Shown in pieces: positions 24,586-32,406 of a stretch of DNA of 32,549 bases. A program made the position numbers and the translations under genes. The DNA is from Maribacter sp. (GTDB lineage Bacteria > Bacteroidota > Bacteroidia > Flavobacteriales > Flavobacteriaceae). The DNA is taken from the NCBI GenBank assembly GCA_029287355.1, contig JARFRH010000307.1, positions 1 to 32,549 on the forward strand, in the 5' to 3' direction. Position 1 is the stretch's first letter; each line of letters opens with the position of its first letter. A model generated the notes under the pieces. The model saw nothing but the letters and a program-made list of their open reading frames with translations, was not told the DNA's origin and searched no databases.

Positions 24586-24768
24586 CCACCTTTTTATCAT
24601 TTTGCTTACTGTAGGACCGCTTAATTGATTAAACAAAACTGTTAATTTCCAGCAAACTGTCTTGAGCCTAAATCTAGGTGAAAATTTGATTTTCAACTCT
24701 TAAGCAATAGAAAACGTGAAACTTCTAAATTGAAATAGAATTGTTCACCAATACAAATTGTTGTGAAA

Positions 24769-25182
24769 ATGAACAGAAAAACATTTATTCAAGAAACGGT
24801 TGGTGCTCTAATATTGGTAGCCCCGTACTACTCTCGCATGAGTTGCTATAACGATAATAGCACCGATGTGCTTGCCATTGATGACCCAGAGGCAACTGAT
24901 TGATTGGAGAATAGTGCGAATGCTAAGGCAATTAGCGGTAACCATGGTCATACCTTCTCGGTTTCTAAAGTTGATATTGACGATGGTATTGAAGAATCTT
25001 ATGCCATACAATGTAGTTCGGGTCACAATCACACCATAGTGGTTACATCGGCTGGTTTCAATACCTTGAAAAGCGCTAAAACATTGAAAATTGAATCTTC
25101 GAGGGATAATAGTCACATACATGATGTAACGTTCATTTATGCCAAAAAAGCATCAACAATGTATTCGAAGTCCGCATGCTAA
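24769..25182 (+). pseudogene. His-rich secreted/lipoprotein-like gene interrupted by an in-frame TGA
   Basis: From the ATG at 24769 the frame reads 'MNRKTFIQETVGALILVAPY', then 'YSRMSCYND', which looks like a Tat/lipoprotein-type leader with Cys26. Translation stops at TGA (24901-24903, codon 45) and continues in the same frame as 'LENSANAKAISGNHGHTFSV', 'IQCSSGHNHTIVVTSAGF', 'DNSHIHDVTFIYAKK' to the TAA at 25180. The three evenly spaced His clusters (NHGHTF, GHNHTI, SHIHDV) belong to a small flavobacterial family that I recall with Cys just before 'LENG/LANG', exactly where the TGA sits. A TGC/TGT to TGA change is the simple reading. The C-terminal tail also looks off, running into the terminator, so a second lesion may exist. 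Function unknown; metal binding is plausible from the His pairs. Confidence 0.65.
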
Positions 25183-25199
25183 GGACCATGCGGATTTTT
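25171..25199 (+). terminator. Rho-independent terminator overlapping the stop of the broken His-rich gene
   Basis: A perfect 8 bp stem, TCCGCATG (25171-25178) with CATGCGGA (25187-25194), 8-base loop, then five T (25195-25199). The stop codon TAA (25180-25182) lies in the loop, so the last codons of the broken gene are encoded by the terminator stem. Confidence 0.8.
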
Positions 25200-25247
25200 A
25201 TGTTTTTAGATTCCCTAGTTTCTTTAACACTTCGATATTTTTATTGC

Positions 25248-25255
25248 TATTTTTG
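25248..25255 (+). promoter_or_regulatory. -7 element only 4 bases before the DUF2520 start codon (possible leaderless mRNA)
   Basis: TATTTTTG matches TAnnTTTG exactly; TTTA at 25223-25226, 21 bases upstream, is one base from the -33 consensus. The ATG at 25260 would then be at or within a few bases of the transcription start. The ATG is firm because the Rossmann motif follows it at once. Confidence 0.5.
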
Positions 25256-25259
25256 ACCC

Positions 25260-26015
25260 ATGTTAAAGGTTATCATTGTCGGAACCGGAAATGTCTCTTA
25301 TCACCTTCAAAATGCTTTTTCCCAATCTAAAAGCGTGGATGTCATCGATGTACTGCCTGGTCGCTCTGATTTTAGCCGCTTATTTTCCAAAAAGAATCCA
25401 GACTACAAATTCATCGATGAAGCTGATGTGTTCATCATCGCCGTCAGCGATGATGCCATAAAAACGGTATCAGGGCAGTTTAAAAATATTCCGAAATTGA
25501 TCGTGCATACTTCAGGTAGTGTCTCTATAAACGCTATTCCGAATGAGGTTCGTCAGGGTGTTTTTTATCCCTTACAAACGTTCTCTAAGGAACGCCAAGT
25601 CGATTTTAAAACAATTCCTATTTGTATAGAAGCCAAAGAATTGAACGACCTGGAATTACTGAAGGCATTGGCACGAGCCATATCCGATAAGGTATATGAG
25701 ATGGATTCGAAACAACGTAAAGCCCTTCATTTGGCAGCGGTGTTCGTCAACAATTTCACCAACCACCTGTATCAAATAGGAAACGAAATTTGCCAAGAAA
25801 ACAATGTGTCCTTCGACCTGTTAAAGCCTTTGATTACCGAAACCGCATCTAAAATTGAAACCCTCGATCCAATAGACGTACAAACAGGACCTGCGAAACG
25901 CCATGATAGAAACACCATCGAACATCATCTTGCGCAATTGAACGTTCAAAAGCAACGAGAAATTTACGCCTTACTGACCCAATCAATAAAAGAAACCCAT
26001 GAAGAAAAGTTATAA
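25260..26015 (+). CDS. Rossmann-like and DUF2520 domain protein
   Basis: 251 residues. N-terminal Rossmann motif 'VIIVGTGNVSYHLQNAF', then 'ADVFIIAVSDDAIKTV' and 'LIVHTSGSVSINAI', as in NADP-binding ketopantoate/pyrroline-carboxylate reductase-like proteins. The C-terminal DUF2520 half has 'RKALHLAAVFVNNFTNHLY' and ends with 'QTGPAKRHDRNTIEHHL', the family's most conserved signature. The exact reaction is not established; a dehydrogenase-like role is expected from the fold. In many Bacteroidota this gene precedes the KdsC-type phosphatase gene and maf, as here: it overlaps kdsC by 17 bases, and maf follows kdsC after 3 bases, so the three form one tight operon. Cytoplasmic. Confidence 0.88.
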   Translation: MLKVIIVGTGNVSYHLQNAFSQSKSVDVIDVLPGRSDFSRLFSKKNPDYKFIDEADVFIIAVSDDAIKTVSGQFKNIPKLIVHTSGSVSINAIPNEVRQGVFYPLQTFSKERQVDFKTIPICIEAKELNDLELLKALARAISDKVYEMDSKQRKALHLAAVFVNNFTNHLYQIGNEICQENNVSFDLLKPLITETASKIETLDPIDVQTGPAKRHDRNTIEHHLAQLNVQKQREIYALLTQSIKETHEEKL

Positions 26016-26526
26016 AGAGTATTTAAAAGACATTACGACCTTCGTTTTTGATGTTGATGGTGTTTTCACTGATGGTACCTTACTGATCACAACAGATGGG
26101 GAGATGCTGCGTAAAATGAGTGTAAAAGATGGTTACGCTTTAAAAACCGCCATAACAAAGGGGTATAATGTCTGCATCATTACAGGAGGGACCAATGATG
26201 GAGTTCGAAAACGTCTCGAAGGATTGGGTGTTGAACATATTTATCTAGGGGCTCATCTAAAGGAAGTACCCCTCCAAGAGTATTTGAAAAAAAATCACAT
26301 CGACTTGAAAAATGTGCTATATATGGGAGATGACATGCCTGATATTCCTCCGATGAAAATGGTAGGGCTTTCCAGCTGTCCTCAAGATGCCATTCCTGAG
26401 GTGAAGGAAATCGCTACATATATTTCCCATAGAAATGGTGGCGATGCCTGTGTTCGCGATGTTATTGAGCAGGTATTGAAGGTACGAGGCGATTGGGCCA
26501 GTAATTTTAGCGCAGCAAATGATTAA
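25999..26526 (+). CDS. kdsC: 3-deoxy-D-manno-octulosonate 8-phosphate phosphatase (KdsC-type HAD)
   Basis: 175 residues, the compact capless HAD subclass of KdsC. Motif I 'FVFDVDGVFTDGTL' (nucleophile and acid/base Asp), motif II 'CIITGGTND', the Lys of motif III in 'LKEVPLQEYL', and motif IV 'VLYMGDDMPDIPPM' are all present. The insertion 'GEMLRKMSVKDGYALK' is typical of KdsC proteins, where it helps shape the tetramer active site. The enzyme hydrolyses KDO-8-phosphate to KDO for lipopolysaccharide core synthesis. It is placed between the DUF2520 gene and maf with overlapping or nearly touching ends. Confidence 0.9.
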   Translation: MKKSYKEYLKDITTFVFDVDGVFTDGTLLITTDGEMLRKMSVKDGYALKTAITKGYNVCIITGGTNDGVRKRLEGLGVEHIYLGAHLKEVPLQEYLKKNHIDLKNVLYMGDDMPDIPPMKMVGLSSCPQDAIPEVKEIATYISHRNGGDACVRDVIEQVLKVRGDWASNFSAAND

Positions 26527-26529
26527 AGA

Positions 26530-27117
26530 ATGTTGGAGGAAAAATTAAAAGGATATCGTATCATTTTGGCCTCTGGTTCTCCTCGACGGCAGCAGTTTCT
26601 CAGAGAATTGGGATTGGATTTTGAAGTACTTTTAAAAAGGGTCGATGAAGTTTATCCCTCAGCGCTTCAGGGAAGTGAAATAGCCCGATACCTATCAAAA
26701 TTAAAGGCATCTCCCTTTCAAGGAAAGCTAGAAACCAATGACATCGTAATTACCTCCGATACCGTTGTATGGCATAACGACAAGTCGCTAGCCAAAGCTG
26801 CCGATACCGAAAAAGCCATTCAAATGCTCAAAACACTTTCGGGTGATTGGCACGAGGTGATAACGGCCGTAACTTTTACGACTTCAAAAACACAACATAC
26901 CGTGCACCATTCAACGAAGGTTAAGTTCAAGGCCCTTTCTGAGGCTGAAATACATTACTATGTTCATACCTATAAACCTTTTGACAAGGCGGGTGCCTAT
27001 GGCATTCAAGAATGGATAGGACTTATCGGAATCGAAGAAATTCAAGGTTCCTATACCAACGTGGTAGGGCTTCCAACACACTTAGTTTACAAGACACTAA
27101 ACGAAATGATTGATTAA
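26530..27117 (+). CDS. maf: Maf-family nucleoside triphosphate pyrophosphatase
   Basis: 195 residues. The Maf signature 'IILASGSPRRQQFLRELGL' is at the N-terminus, followed by 'VITSDTVVWHNDKSLAKA' (catalytic Asp), 'LSGDWHEVITAVTF' and 'DKAGAYGIQEWIGLIGIEEI', then 'GSYTNVVGLP' near the end. The pattern with 'IQEW' and 'I.GSY.NVVGLP' is that of the dTTP/UTP-hydrolysing YhdE group. It removes non-canonical or modified nucleotides by cleaving to the monophosphate, and has been linked to division arrest in other bacteria. It is the last gene of the DUF2520-kdsC-maf operon. Confidence 0.93.
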   Translation: MLEEKLKGYRIILASGSPRRQQFLRELGLDFEVLLKRVDEVYPSALQGSEIARYLSKLKASPFQGKLETNDIVITSDTVVWHNDKSLAKAADTEKAIQMLKTLSGDWHEVITAVTFTTSKTQHTVHHSTKVKFKALSEAEIHYYVHTYKPFDKAGAYGIQEWIGLIGIEEIQGSYTNVVGLPTHLVYKTLNEMID

Positions 27118-27147
27118 TTACATAGCTATTATGAACCTTTGCCAAAG

Positions 27148-27870
27148 ATGAAATTTTTTAGAAAAATTAGATACGACTTAATGGAAAAAAATAAAACTGG
27201 AAAGTACCTAAAATATGCTATTGGTGAGATTTTATTGGTGGTTATCGGGATATTGATTGCATTGCAGATTAACACTTGGAATGAAGACCAAAAAAACAAG
27301 GCTCTGGAAAAAAATGTCTTAGAGAATTTAGTTGAGAATTTGGAACAAAACTGTGACAGGCTAAAAAGTCGAATGCGGTCAATCGAATATTATCGTAAAT
27401 CAGGTTCTGTTATTATTTCTGCTATTGAAAACAATTTAGGGAATCAAGATTCATTAGAAAATTACTATCATCATGCTTTAATAAATACTTCAAATATTAA
27501 ACTATCAAATATTGGTTATGCTTTAATAAAAAATATTGGTTTTGAAATTCTTAGCAATCAACCATTAAAAAAGGAAGTGATGATTTTTTTCGAAGAAACT
27601 CAACCTAGATTTCATGAAGCTTTAAGCTGGGGAGCTGTAGATGTGCGCGATAGAGAAAAATTTATTGACGAGAACTTTATTCCTAGTCCCACTAAAAAAG
27701 GATTAATGTACACAGCATTCGATTCAAGCAGCTTGTATAAGAACAACTATTTTATTTCCCTTATCTATAAAACTGATGCGCAAAGAACGTTTTTCTCACA
27801 AAACATGGAAGAGCATTTGGAAAAAAGTCAAAAAATGTTGAAAATTATTAAAGCTGAATTAAATAAATAG
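27148..27870 (+). CDS. DUF6090-type single-pass membrane protein
   Basis: 240 residues from the ATG at 27148. A TTG at 27139 is possible, but the family opens 'MI/KFFRKIRYDLMEKNKTGK', so the ATG is preferred. The conserved N-terminus is followed by one membrane helix 'AIGEILLVVIGILIALQIN', then a helical, Asn/Lys-rich soluble domain of about 180 residues ('EKNVLENLVENLEQNCDRL') that probably faces the periplasm. Function is unknown; these genes occur in many near-identical copies across Flavobacteriaceae genomes, often singly in variable places. It is more AT-rich than its neighbours. AACCTTTG at 27134-27141 is one base from the -7 consensus and only 6 bases before the ATG. The 262 bases after it (27871-28132) contain no gene that I can support. 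Confidence 0.8.
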   Translation: MKFFRKIRYDLMEKNKTGKYLKYAIGEILLVVIGILIALQINTWNEDQKNKALEKNVLENLVENLEQNCDRLKSRMRSIEYYRKSGSVIISAIENNLGNQDSLENYYHHALINTSNIKLSNIGYALIKNIGFEILSNQPLKKEVMIFFEETQPRFHEALSWGAVDVRDREKFIDENFIPSPTKKGLMYTAFDSSSLYKNNYFISLIYKTDAQRTFFSQNMEEHLEKSQKMLKIIKAELNK

Positions 27871-28132
27871 CGAAAGCACAAGACGGTGTATAGTAAATCG
27901 CTTAATATTTCAATAGAATAATCTCATAGATAGAATGAATCCTACTCCAATGTGGTCGGCTGGCCCACTCGTTTAGTCTATGAAACGTTAATGACCATGG
28001 TAAGCTGCGGTATTATAGGTAATTTTGCGGAAAATAGCGGGTTATGAAATGAGCCATACTGATTTTGGATATGAACCGGTGTGTTAGTTGGCGAATTACA
28101 TCTGACTTTTATAAACAAATAAATATCAATAG

Positions 28133-29089
28133 ATGAAAAAATGGTTAAGATTCAAATGGTCGGTGGTTACTTTTACAGTGCTCGTTGCATCAGTAGTAGC
28201 ATGTAAAGAGATTAAGGCTTCTGATGAAACCGATTTGGCCCTGAATACTTTGAAAACTACTAAAACGACTTCAGCTGCCAAAAAAAAGGTCTCCGAAGAG
28301 TTCAAAAAATATTGGTATGCCGGTGAGGCCGAAATCACATCGTACAAATTACAACAGGCGCGCTATGGGGAAATACGTGAAGGAAACGCCGTCTTGGTCT
28401 ATGTGACAGAACCTTTTCTAAAAGAAAAGCAGGTAAAAGCGGATGGTAAAAATCCGGATAACATTCCGGTATTAAAATTAAATAGCACGAAAAACTACCT
28501 TACCGGAATTTATCCGTACTCCATTATGAGCAGTAGCTTCTACCCCGTTCATGATGATCAACATGCAGTGAAAGTGTCTTTCTCTTCACAAGAATGGTGT
28601 GGTCAGGTTTATGCCCAATTGAATACGAAGGAAAAGTTCGAAATTACTTCGCATTCCTATTTTGAATCAGAAGCCGATGAAGATTTTGAATTAGACAAGA
28701 CCATTTTAGAAAATGAGCTGTGGAACAAGATACGCGTTGACCCTAAAGGGCTTCCTTTAGGAACAGTTTCGATTATACCGTCACTAGAATTTATAAGATT
28801 GTCCCACAAAGATTTAAAAGCATATGTCGGAAGTATAACTTTAAGTCAAGAAGGCGACCTGACAACCTATCAAATCGATTATCCAGCATTGGAAAGAACT
28901 TTAAAAATAAACTTTAAAGCGACCTTCCCTTATACCATAGAAAGTTGGTCGGATTCGTTTAAAAGCGGCTTTGGGGCCAAGGCTAAAATCATGACCTCAA
29001 CGGCAACCAAAATCAAAACATTGAACACTCCGTATTGGCGACAAAACAGCAATAGTTTTCTACCTTTGCGCGATACCTTAGGATTATAA
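28133..29089 (+). CDS. Uncharacterised lipoprotein of Bacteroidota
   Basis: 318 residues. The N-terminus 'WSVVTFTVLVASVVACKE' is a lipoprotein signal with Cys 24. The mature part has no motif I can tie to a known enzyme. Features seen: 'FKKYWYAGEAEITSYKLQQA' followed by 'ARYGEIREGNAVLVYVTEPF', a central 'YPYSIMSSSFYPVHDDQHAV' with 'QEWCGQVYAQL', and C-terminal beta-rich segments ending 'LPLRDTLGL'. From memory, homologues in flavobacterial genomes have been labelled 'septum formation inhibitor Maf'. That label has no support here: the Maf signature is absent, and a true maf gene lies 1 kb upstream. The MscS gene starts 4 bases after the stop, so the two are probably cotranscribed. Confidence 0.75.
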   Translation: MKKWLRFKWSVVTFTVLVASVVACKEIKASDETDLALNTLKTTKTTSAAKKKVSEEFKKYWYAGEAEITSYKLQQARYGEIREGNAVLVYVTEPFLKEKQVKADGKNPDNIPVLKLNSTKNYLTGIYPYSIMSSSFYPVHDDQHAVKVSFSSQEWCGQVYAQLNTKEKFEITSHSYFESEADEDFELDKTILENELWNKIRVDPKGLPLGTVSIIPSLEFIRLSHKDLKAYVGSITLSQEGDLTTYQIDYPALERTLKINFKATFPYTIESWSDSFKSGFGAKAKIMTSTATKIKTLNTPYWRQNSNSFLPLRDTLGL

Positions 29090-29093
29090 GCTT

Positions 29094-29693
29094 ATGGAAG
29101 GATTTTTTACTACCTATCGTTCTGAATTATTGTGGAGCTTTGTTACCTTGATAGTGGCCTTCATTTTAAAATTCGGTTTCACTAAGGCCGCTCGAAAAGT
29201 CGGTAAAATAGGTGACTTTAATCAAATTCGCACCAGCCTCATTGTCAAGTACATTTCCTTCGCTTTGACACTAACGGTCATTGCGATACTCACACTGATT
29301 TGGGGTGTGAATTTTAGGGATTTAGGCTTACTTCTTTCTTCTGTATTTGCGGTACTCGGTGTAGCGCTATTTGCACAATGGTCCATTCTCAGCAATATTA
29401 CCTCAGGAGTGATCATATTCTTTTCTTACCCCTTTAAAATCGGGAATACCGTACGTATAATGGACAAAGAATTAAGTGATTCGGAAAATGGCGATGAAAA
29501 CATCTTTATCATTGAAGATATCAGAGCCTTTCATTTGCATTTACGAAGAAAAAACGGGGAAATTCTCACCTATCCAAATAACTTGGTTCTTCAAAAAGGG
29601 GTGTCGCTAGTTTCGACCTATAATGAGCAATTGAGCAATCGGTTTGAACCACTTGCTGCAGAAAAAGCAGCAGAGAACCAAGAAAGTTCATAA
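29094..29693 (+). CDS. Small MscS-family mechanosensitive channel
   Basis: 199 residues. Two hydrophobic helices come first ('LLWSFVTLIVAFILKFG', 'YISFALTLTVIAILTLIW'), then the pore-lining TM3 region 'LLLSSVFAVLGVALFAQWSI' followed by 'LSNITSGVIIFFSYPFKIGN', which matches the MscS TM3-beta-domain junction (A/G-rich helix, then 'l.N..sGi.i....pf.vGD'). A short beta domain ends the protein; the large C-terminal cage of E. coli MscS is reduced. It likely opens under hypo-osmotic membrane tension. It lies 4 bases downstream of the uncharacterised lipoprotein gene, which may be a partner. Confidence 0.88.
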   Translation: MEGFFTTYRSELLWSFVTLIVAFILKFGFTKAARKVGKIGDFNQIRTSLIVKYISFALTLTVIAILTLIWGVNFRDLGLLLSSVFAVLGVALFAQWSILSNITSGVIIFFSYPFKIGNTVRIMDKELSDSENGDENIFIIEDIRAFHLHLRRKNGEILTYPNNLVLQKGVSLVSTYNEQLSNRFEPLAAEKAAENQESS

Positions 29694-29739
29694 TTTGTTA
29701 AAGAAGTTCTAAAAAACAATGCAGGGCTTTTTATCTTCC

Positions 29740-29747
29740 TATCTTTG
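29740..29747 (+). promoter_or_regulatory. Candidate -7 element of the PIG-L deacetylase gene
   Basis: TATCTTTG matches TAnnTTTG exactly, 22 bases before the ATG at 29770. No good -33 TTTG is seen at the usual spacing. Confidence 0.4.
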
Positions 29748-29769
29748 AACACCAACAAAAATCAATTCT

Positions 29770-32301
29770 ATGGGCAAATTCACGGTATTCTGTACCGCTC
29801 TTCTGCTTGGCGTTCAGGTTTCTTTTGCGCAAGCGCCTAAAAAAAGTTCCTCCTCCGATATTTATCATTCGCTACAAAAGCTAAACTTTTTAGGCTCCGC
29901 CTTATATATAGCGGCTCATCCTGATGATGAAAATACACGTTTGATTTCATACCTGTCCAATCATGATAAGGCGAGAACGGCTTATCTATCATTGACACGA
30001 GGTGATGGGGGACAGAACCTTATCGGACCTGAACTGCGCGAACTTTTGGGGGTTTTGCGTACCCAAGAACTTTTGGCTGCCAGGCGGGTAGATGGCGGTC
30101 AACAATTTTTTAGCAGAGCCAATGATTTCGGCTATTCGAAACATCCTGACGAGACCTTGAAACTATGGAACAAAAAAGAAGTACTGGGTGATGTGGTTCG
30201 CATTATCCGAAAATTTAAACCTGATGTCATCATCAATCGTTTTGACCATCGCTCACCGGGTTCAACACATGGGCATCATACCTCATCCGCCATGTTGAGT
30301 GTTGAAGCATTTGATTTGGTCAATGATGCTACTGCCTACCCCGAACATTTAAACACCCTGCAACCATGGCAACCCAAACGGCTCTTTTTCAATACCTCAT
30401 GGTGGTTTTATGGTAGCCAAGAAAAGTTTGATAAAGCCGATAAATCAAAACTATTGAATTTCGACGTCGGTGTTTTCTATCCGACTTTAGGAGTATCGAA
30501 TAATGAAATTGCCTCTATGGCCAGTAGCCAGCATTTATGTCAAGGTTTCGGACGTTTGTCCACCCGTGGAAGCCAAGATGAATATGTTGAACTTTTAAAG
30601 GGAGAAATGCCCCAAAACAAAGACAACATTTTTGATGGCGTGAACACCACATGGTCACGGGTTGAAGGGGGCACAGCGATTGGAGACATCTTATACGCAG
30701 TAGAAAAAGACTTTGATTTTTCTAACCCTAGAACACATCTGGCACAATTGCTTAAAGCCCATGAATTGATTTCCTCACTTGATGATGCGCATTGGCAAAA
30801 TATAAAACTTAAAGAAATCGAGAACATCATTTTAGCTGTTACCGGTATTTATTTAGAAGCTTCTTCAACCGAAGCCTCATCGAATCCCGGAGAAAAAATC
30901 GGCTTGACTATCGAGGTGCTAAATCGAAGTACGGCCAATGTCATATTGGAGCAATTGGCTTTGTCTTCCGGAATGACATTCGACAGTTTGATCCCTATGA
31001 AGGAGAATCAGCGAATTCAACTAAAAAAGGAAATTCAAATGCCTTCCGAGACGGCTTATACGAGCCCTTATTGGCTTAACGAGAAAGGCACCTTGGGAAT
31101 GTACAAAGTAGACAATCCTGAATTCATTGGCAAACCGGAGACCCCAAGGGCATTGCACATTAATTTTGCATTGAACTTCGATGGTTACAAAGTACATATC
31201 AAAAGGCCAATTGTGTACCACTATGCCAAACCGGACAAGGGTGAACTTTATCAGCCTTTTGAAATACTTCCTGAAGCCACAGCAAGCTTCGATGACAAAG
31301 TCATCATTTTTGCGGATGGGGAAGCCAAGCAAATTCCGATAACAATAAGAGCACACAAAGACAATCTTAAAGGTGAAGTCCAATTCTGTTATTCAAAAGG
31401 ATGGACGGTCGATACAGAAACCAAACCGTTTGAAATTTCAAAAAAGGGGGATGAACAAATCATTGTCTTTACCCTTACGCCTCCAGAAAACCAAGATGAG
31501 AGCTACATCACACCTATTGTCAAAGTAAATGGTAAACAAATTACGAAAGAGTTAGTCACTATCGAATATGATCATGTACCCACACAGTCCATTCTGATTC
31601 CTTCCGAGGCCAAAGTTGTTCGTCTCAACATAGAACGTTTGGGGGAAAATATCGGATATATCATGGGCGCGGGAGACGATGTGCCCACCAGTCTTGAACA
31701 AATAGGGTACAATGTTGTACGCGTTGACCCTTTGGATATTCAAGCAGGCAGTTTAAATAAATTCGATGCCGTGGTCGTTGGCATACGTGCTTACAACGTT
31801 GTCGAAGAACTGAAATTCAAGCAACGCTATTTATTGGATTATGTAAAAGATGGGGGCAATCTTATTGTACAATACAACACTTCCGGAAGATGGAACAAGC
31901 AATTTGAAAATATTGCGCCCTACCCTTTAAAACTGTCTCGCGACCGCGTTACGGATGAAAATTCAGAGGTTTCCATAATCGCTAAGAAACATGCTTTGGT
32001 CAATTTCCCTAACCCTATAGAAGAAAAGGATTTTGAAGGTTGGGTACAAGAGCGAGGGCTATATTTTCCGAATGAATGGAATTCTGAATTCACCCCAATA
32101 TTGTCTATGAACGACAAAGGGGAATCCGCAAAAAAAGGAAGTCTTTTGGTAGCTCCATACGGAAAAGGCCACTATATTTATACCGGCCTAAGTTTCTTTA
32201 GGGAATTGCCCGCAGGAGTTTCCGGTGCGTATAAACTTTTCGCGAATATGCTGTCATTGGGCAAGGAAAAAGTCGAAAACCCAGAAAATGTAAAAGGATA
32301 A
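29770..32301 (+). CDS. Large exported PIG-L family deacetylase with C-terminal amidotransferase-like domain
   Basis: 843 residues. Signal peptide 'FCTALLLGVQVSFAQ' at residues 7-21. Residues about 40-300 form the PIG-L/LmbE zinc deacetylase domain: 'ALYIAAHPDDENTRLISYL' (His50, Asp52, Asp53), 'LTRGDGGQNLIGPELRELLG', and 'HRSPGSTHGHHTSSAM' giving the distal His. The middle is beta-rich and looks like NEW3-type repeats ('GEKIGLTIEVLNRS'). The last 200 residues resemble a class I glutamine-amidotransferase-like fold ('SLEQIGYNVVRVDPLDI', 'FDAVVVGIRAYNVVEELK', 'YVKDGGNLIVQYNT') without a visible catalytic Cys, so probably a binding module. It likely deacetylates an N-acetylated sugar outside the cytoplasm. 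A 33-residue membrane peptide and a sodium:solute symporter gene follow within 2-110 bases, suggesting uptake of the product. Confidence 0.88.
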   Translation: MGKFTVFCTALLLGVQVSFAQAPKKSSSSDIYHSLQKLNFLGSALYIAAHPDDENTRLISYLSNHDKARTAYLSLTRGDGGQNLIGPELRELLGVLRTQELLAARRVDGGQQFFSRANDFGYSKHPDETLKLWNKKEVLGDVVRIIRKFKPDVIINRFDHRSPGSTHGHHTSSAMLSVEAFDLVNDATAYPEHLNTLQPWQPKRLFFNTSWWFYGSQEKFDKADKSKLLNFDVGVFYPTLGVSNNEIASMASSQHLCQGFGRLSTRGSQDEYVELLKGEMPQNKDNIFDGVNTTWSRVEGGTAIGDILYAVEKDFDFSNPRTHLAQLLKAHELISSLDDAHWQNIKLKEIENIILAVTGIYLEASSTEASSNPGEKIGLTIEVLNRSTANVILEQLALSSGMTFDSLIPMKENQRIQLKKEIQMPSETAYTSPYWLNEKGTLGMYKVDNPEFIGKPETPRALHINFALNFDGYKVHIKRPIVYHYAKPDKGELYQPFEILPEATASFDDKVIIFADGEAKQIPITIRAHKDNLKGEVQFCYSKGWTVDTETKPFEISKKGDEQIIVFTLTPPENQDESYITPIVKVNGKQITKELVTIEYDHVPTQSILIPSEAKVVRLNIERLGENIGYIMGAGDDVPTSLEQIGYNVVRVDPLDIQAGSLNKFDAVVVGIRAYNVVEELKFKQRYLLDYVKDGGNLIVQYNTSGRWNKQFENIAPYPLKLSRDRVTDENSEVSIIAKKHALVNFPNPIEEKDFEGWVQERGLYFPNEWNSEFTPILSMNDKGESAKKGSLLVAPYGKGHYIYTGLSFFRELPAGVSGAYKLFANMLSLGKEKVENPENVKG

Positions 32302-32303
32302 CA

Positions 32304-32405
32304 ATGGAACACAAAATCACTTGGAAAAAAGAGTATTCGCTGGTGTTGATTCTCAATCTGCTCTACATTTTACTCTTTTCATATATAATGTCCTCGTTTA
32401 CTTAA
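32304..32405 (+). CDS. 33-residue single-pass membrane peptide upstream of a sodium:solute symporter
   Basis: The ATG is 2 bases after the PIG-L stop, and the TAA (32403-32405) is 1 base before the symporter ATG. The product starts 'MEHKITWKKEYSLVLILNLL' and has one hydrophobic helix (about residues 12-32) after a positively charged N-terminus, so the N-end should stay in the cytoplasm. It is too short for usual gene-length cut-offs. Its fit between two genes with almost no spacing argues that it is translated. A role as a small partner or stabiliser of the symporter is an inference from position and topology. Confidence 0.7.
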   Translation: MEHKITWKKEYSLVLILNLLYILLFSYIMSSFT

Positions 32406-32406
32406 T

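Noticed and set aside
24901-24948. Selenocysteine insertion at TGA 24901-24903 as a firm call
   Set aside because: The only nearby stem is 5 bp and AU-rich, no Sec machinery is visible, and simple nonsense mutation explains the data; kept only as an alternative in the findings.
28133-29089. Maf/septum formation inhibitor
   Set aside because: The 'SGSPRR' signature and catalytic Asp motif are absent; the true maf gene is at 26530-27117.
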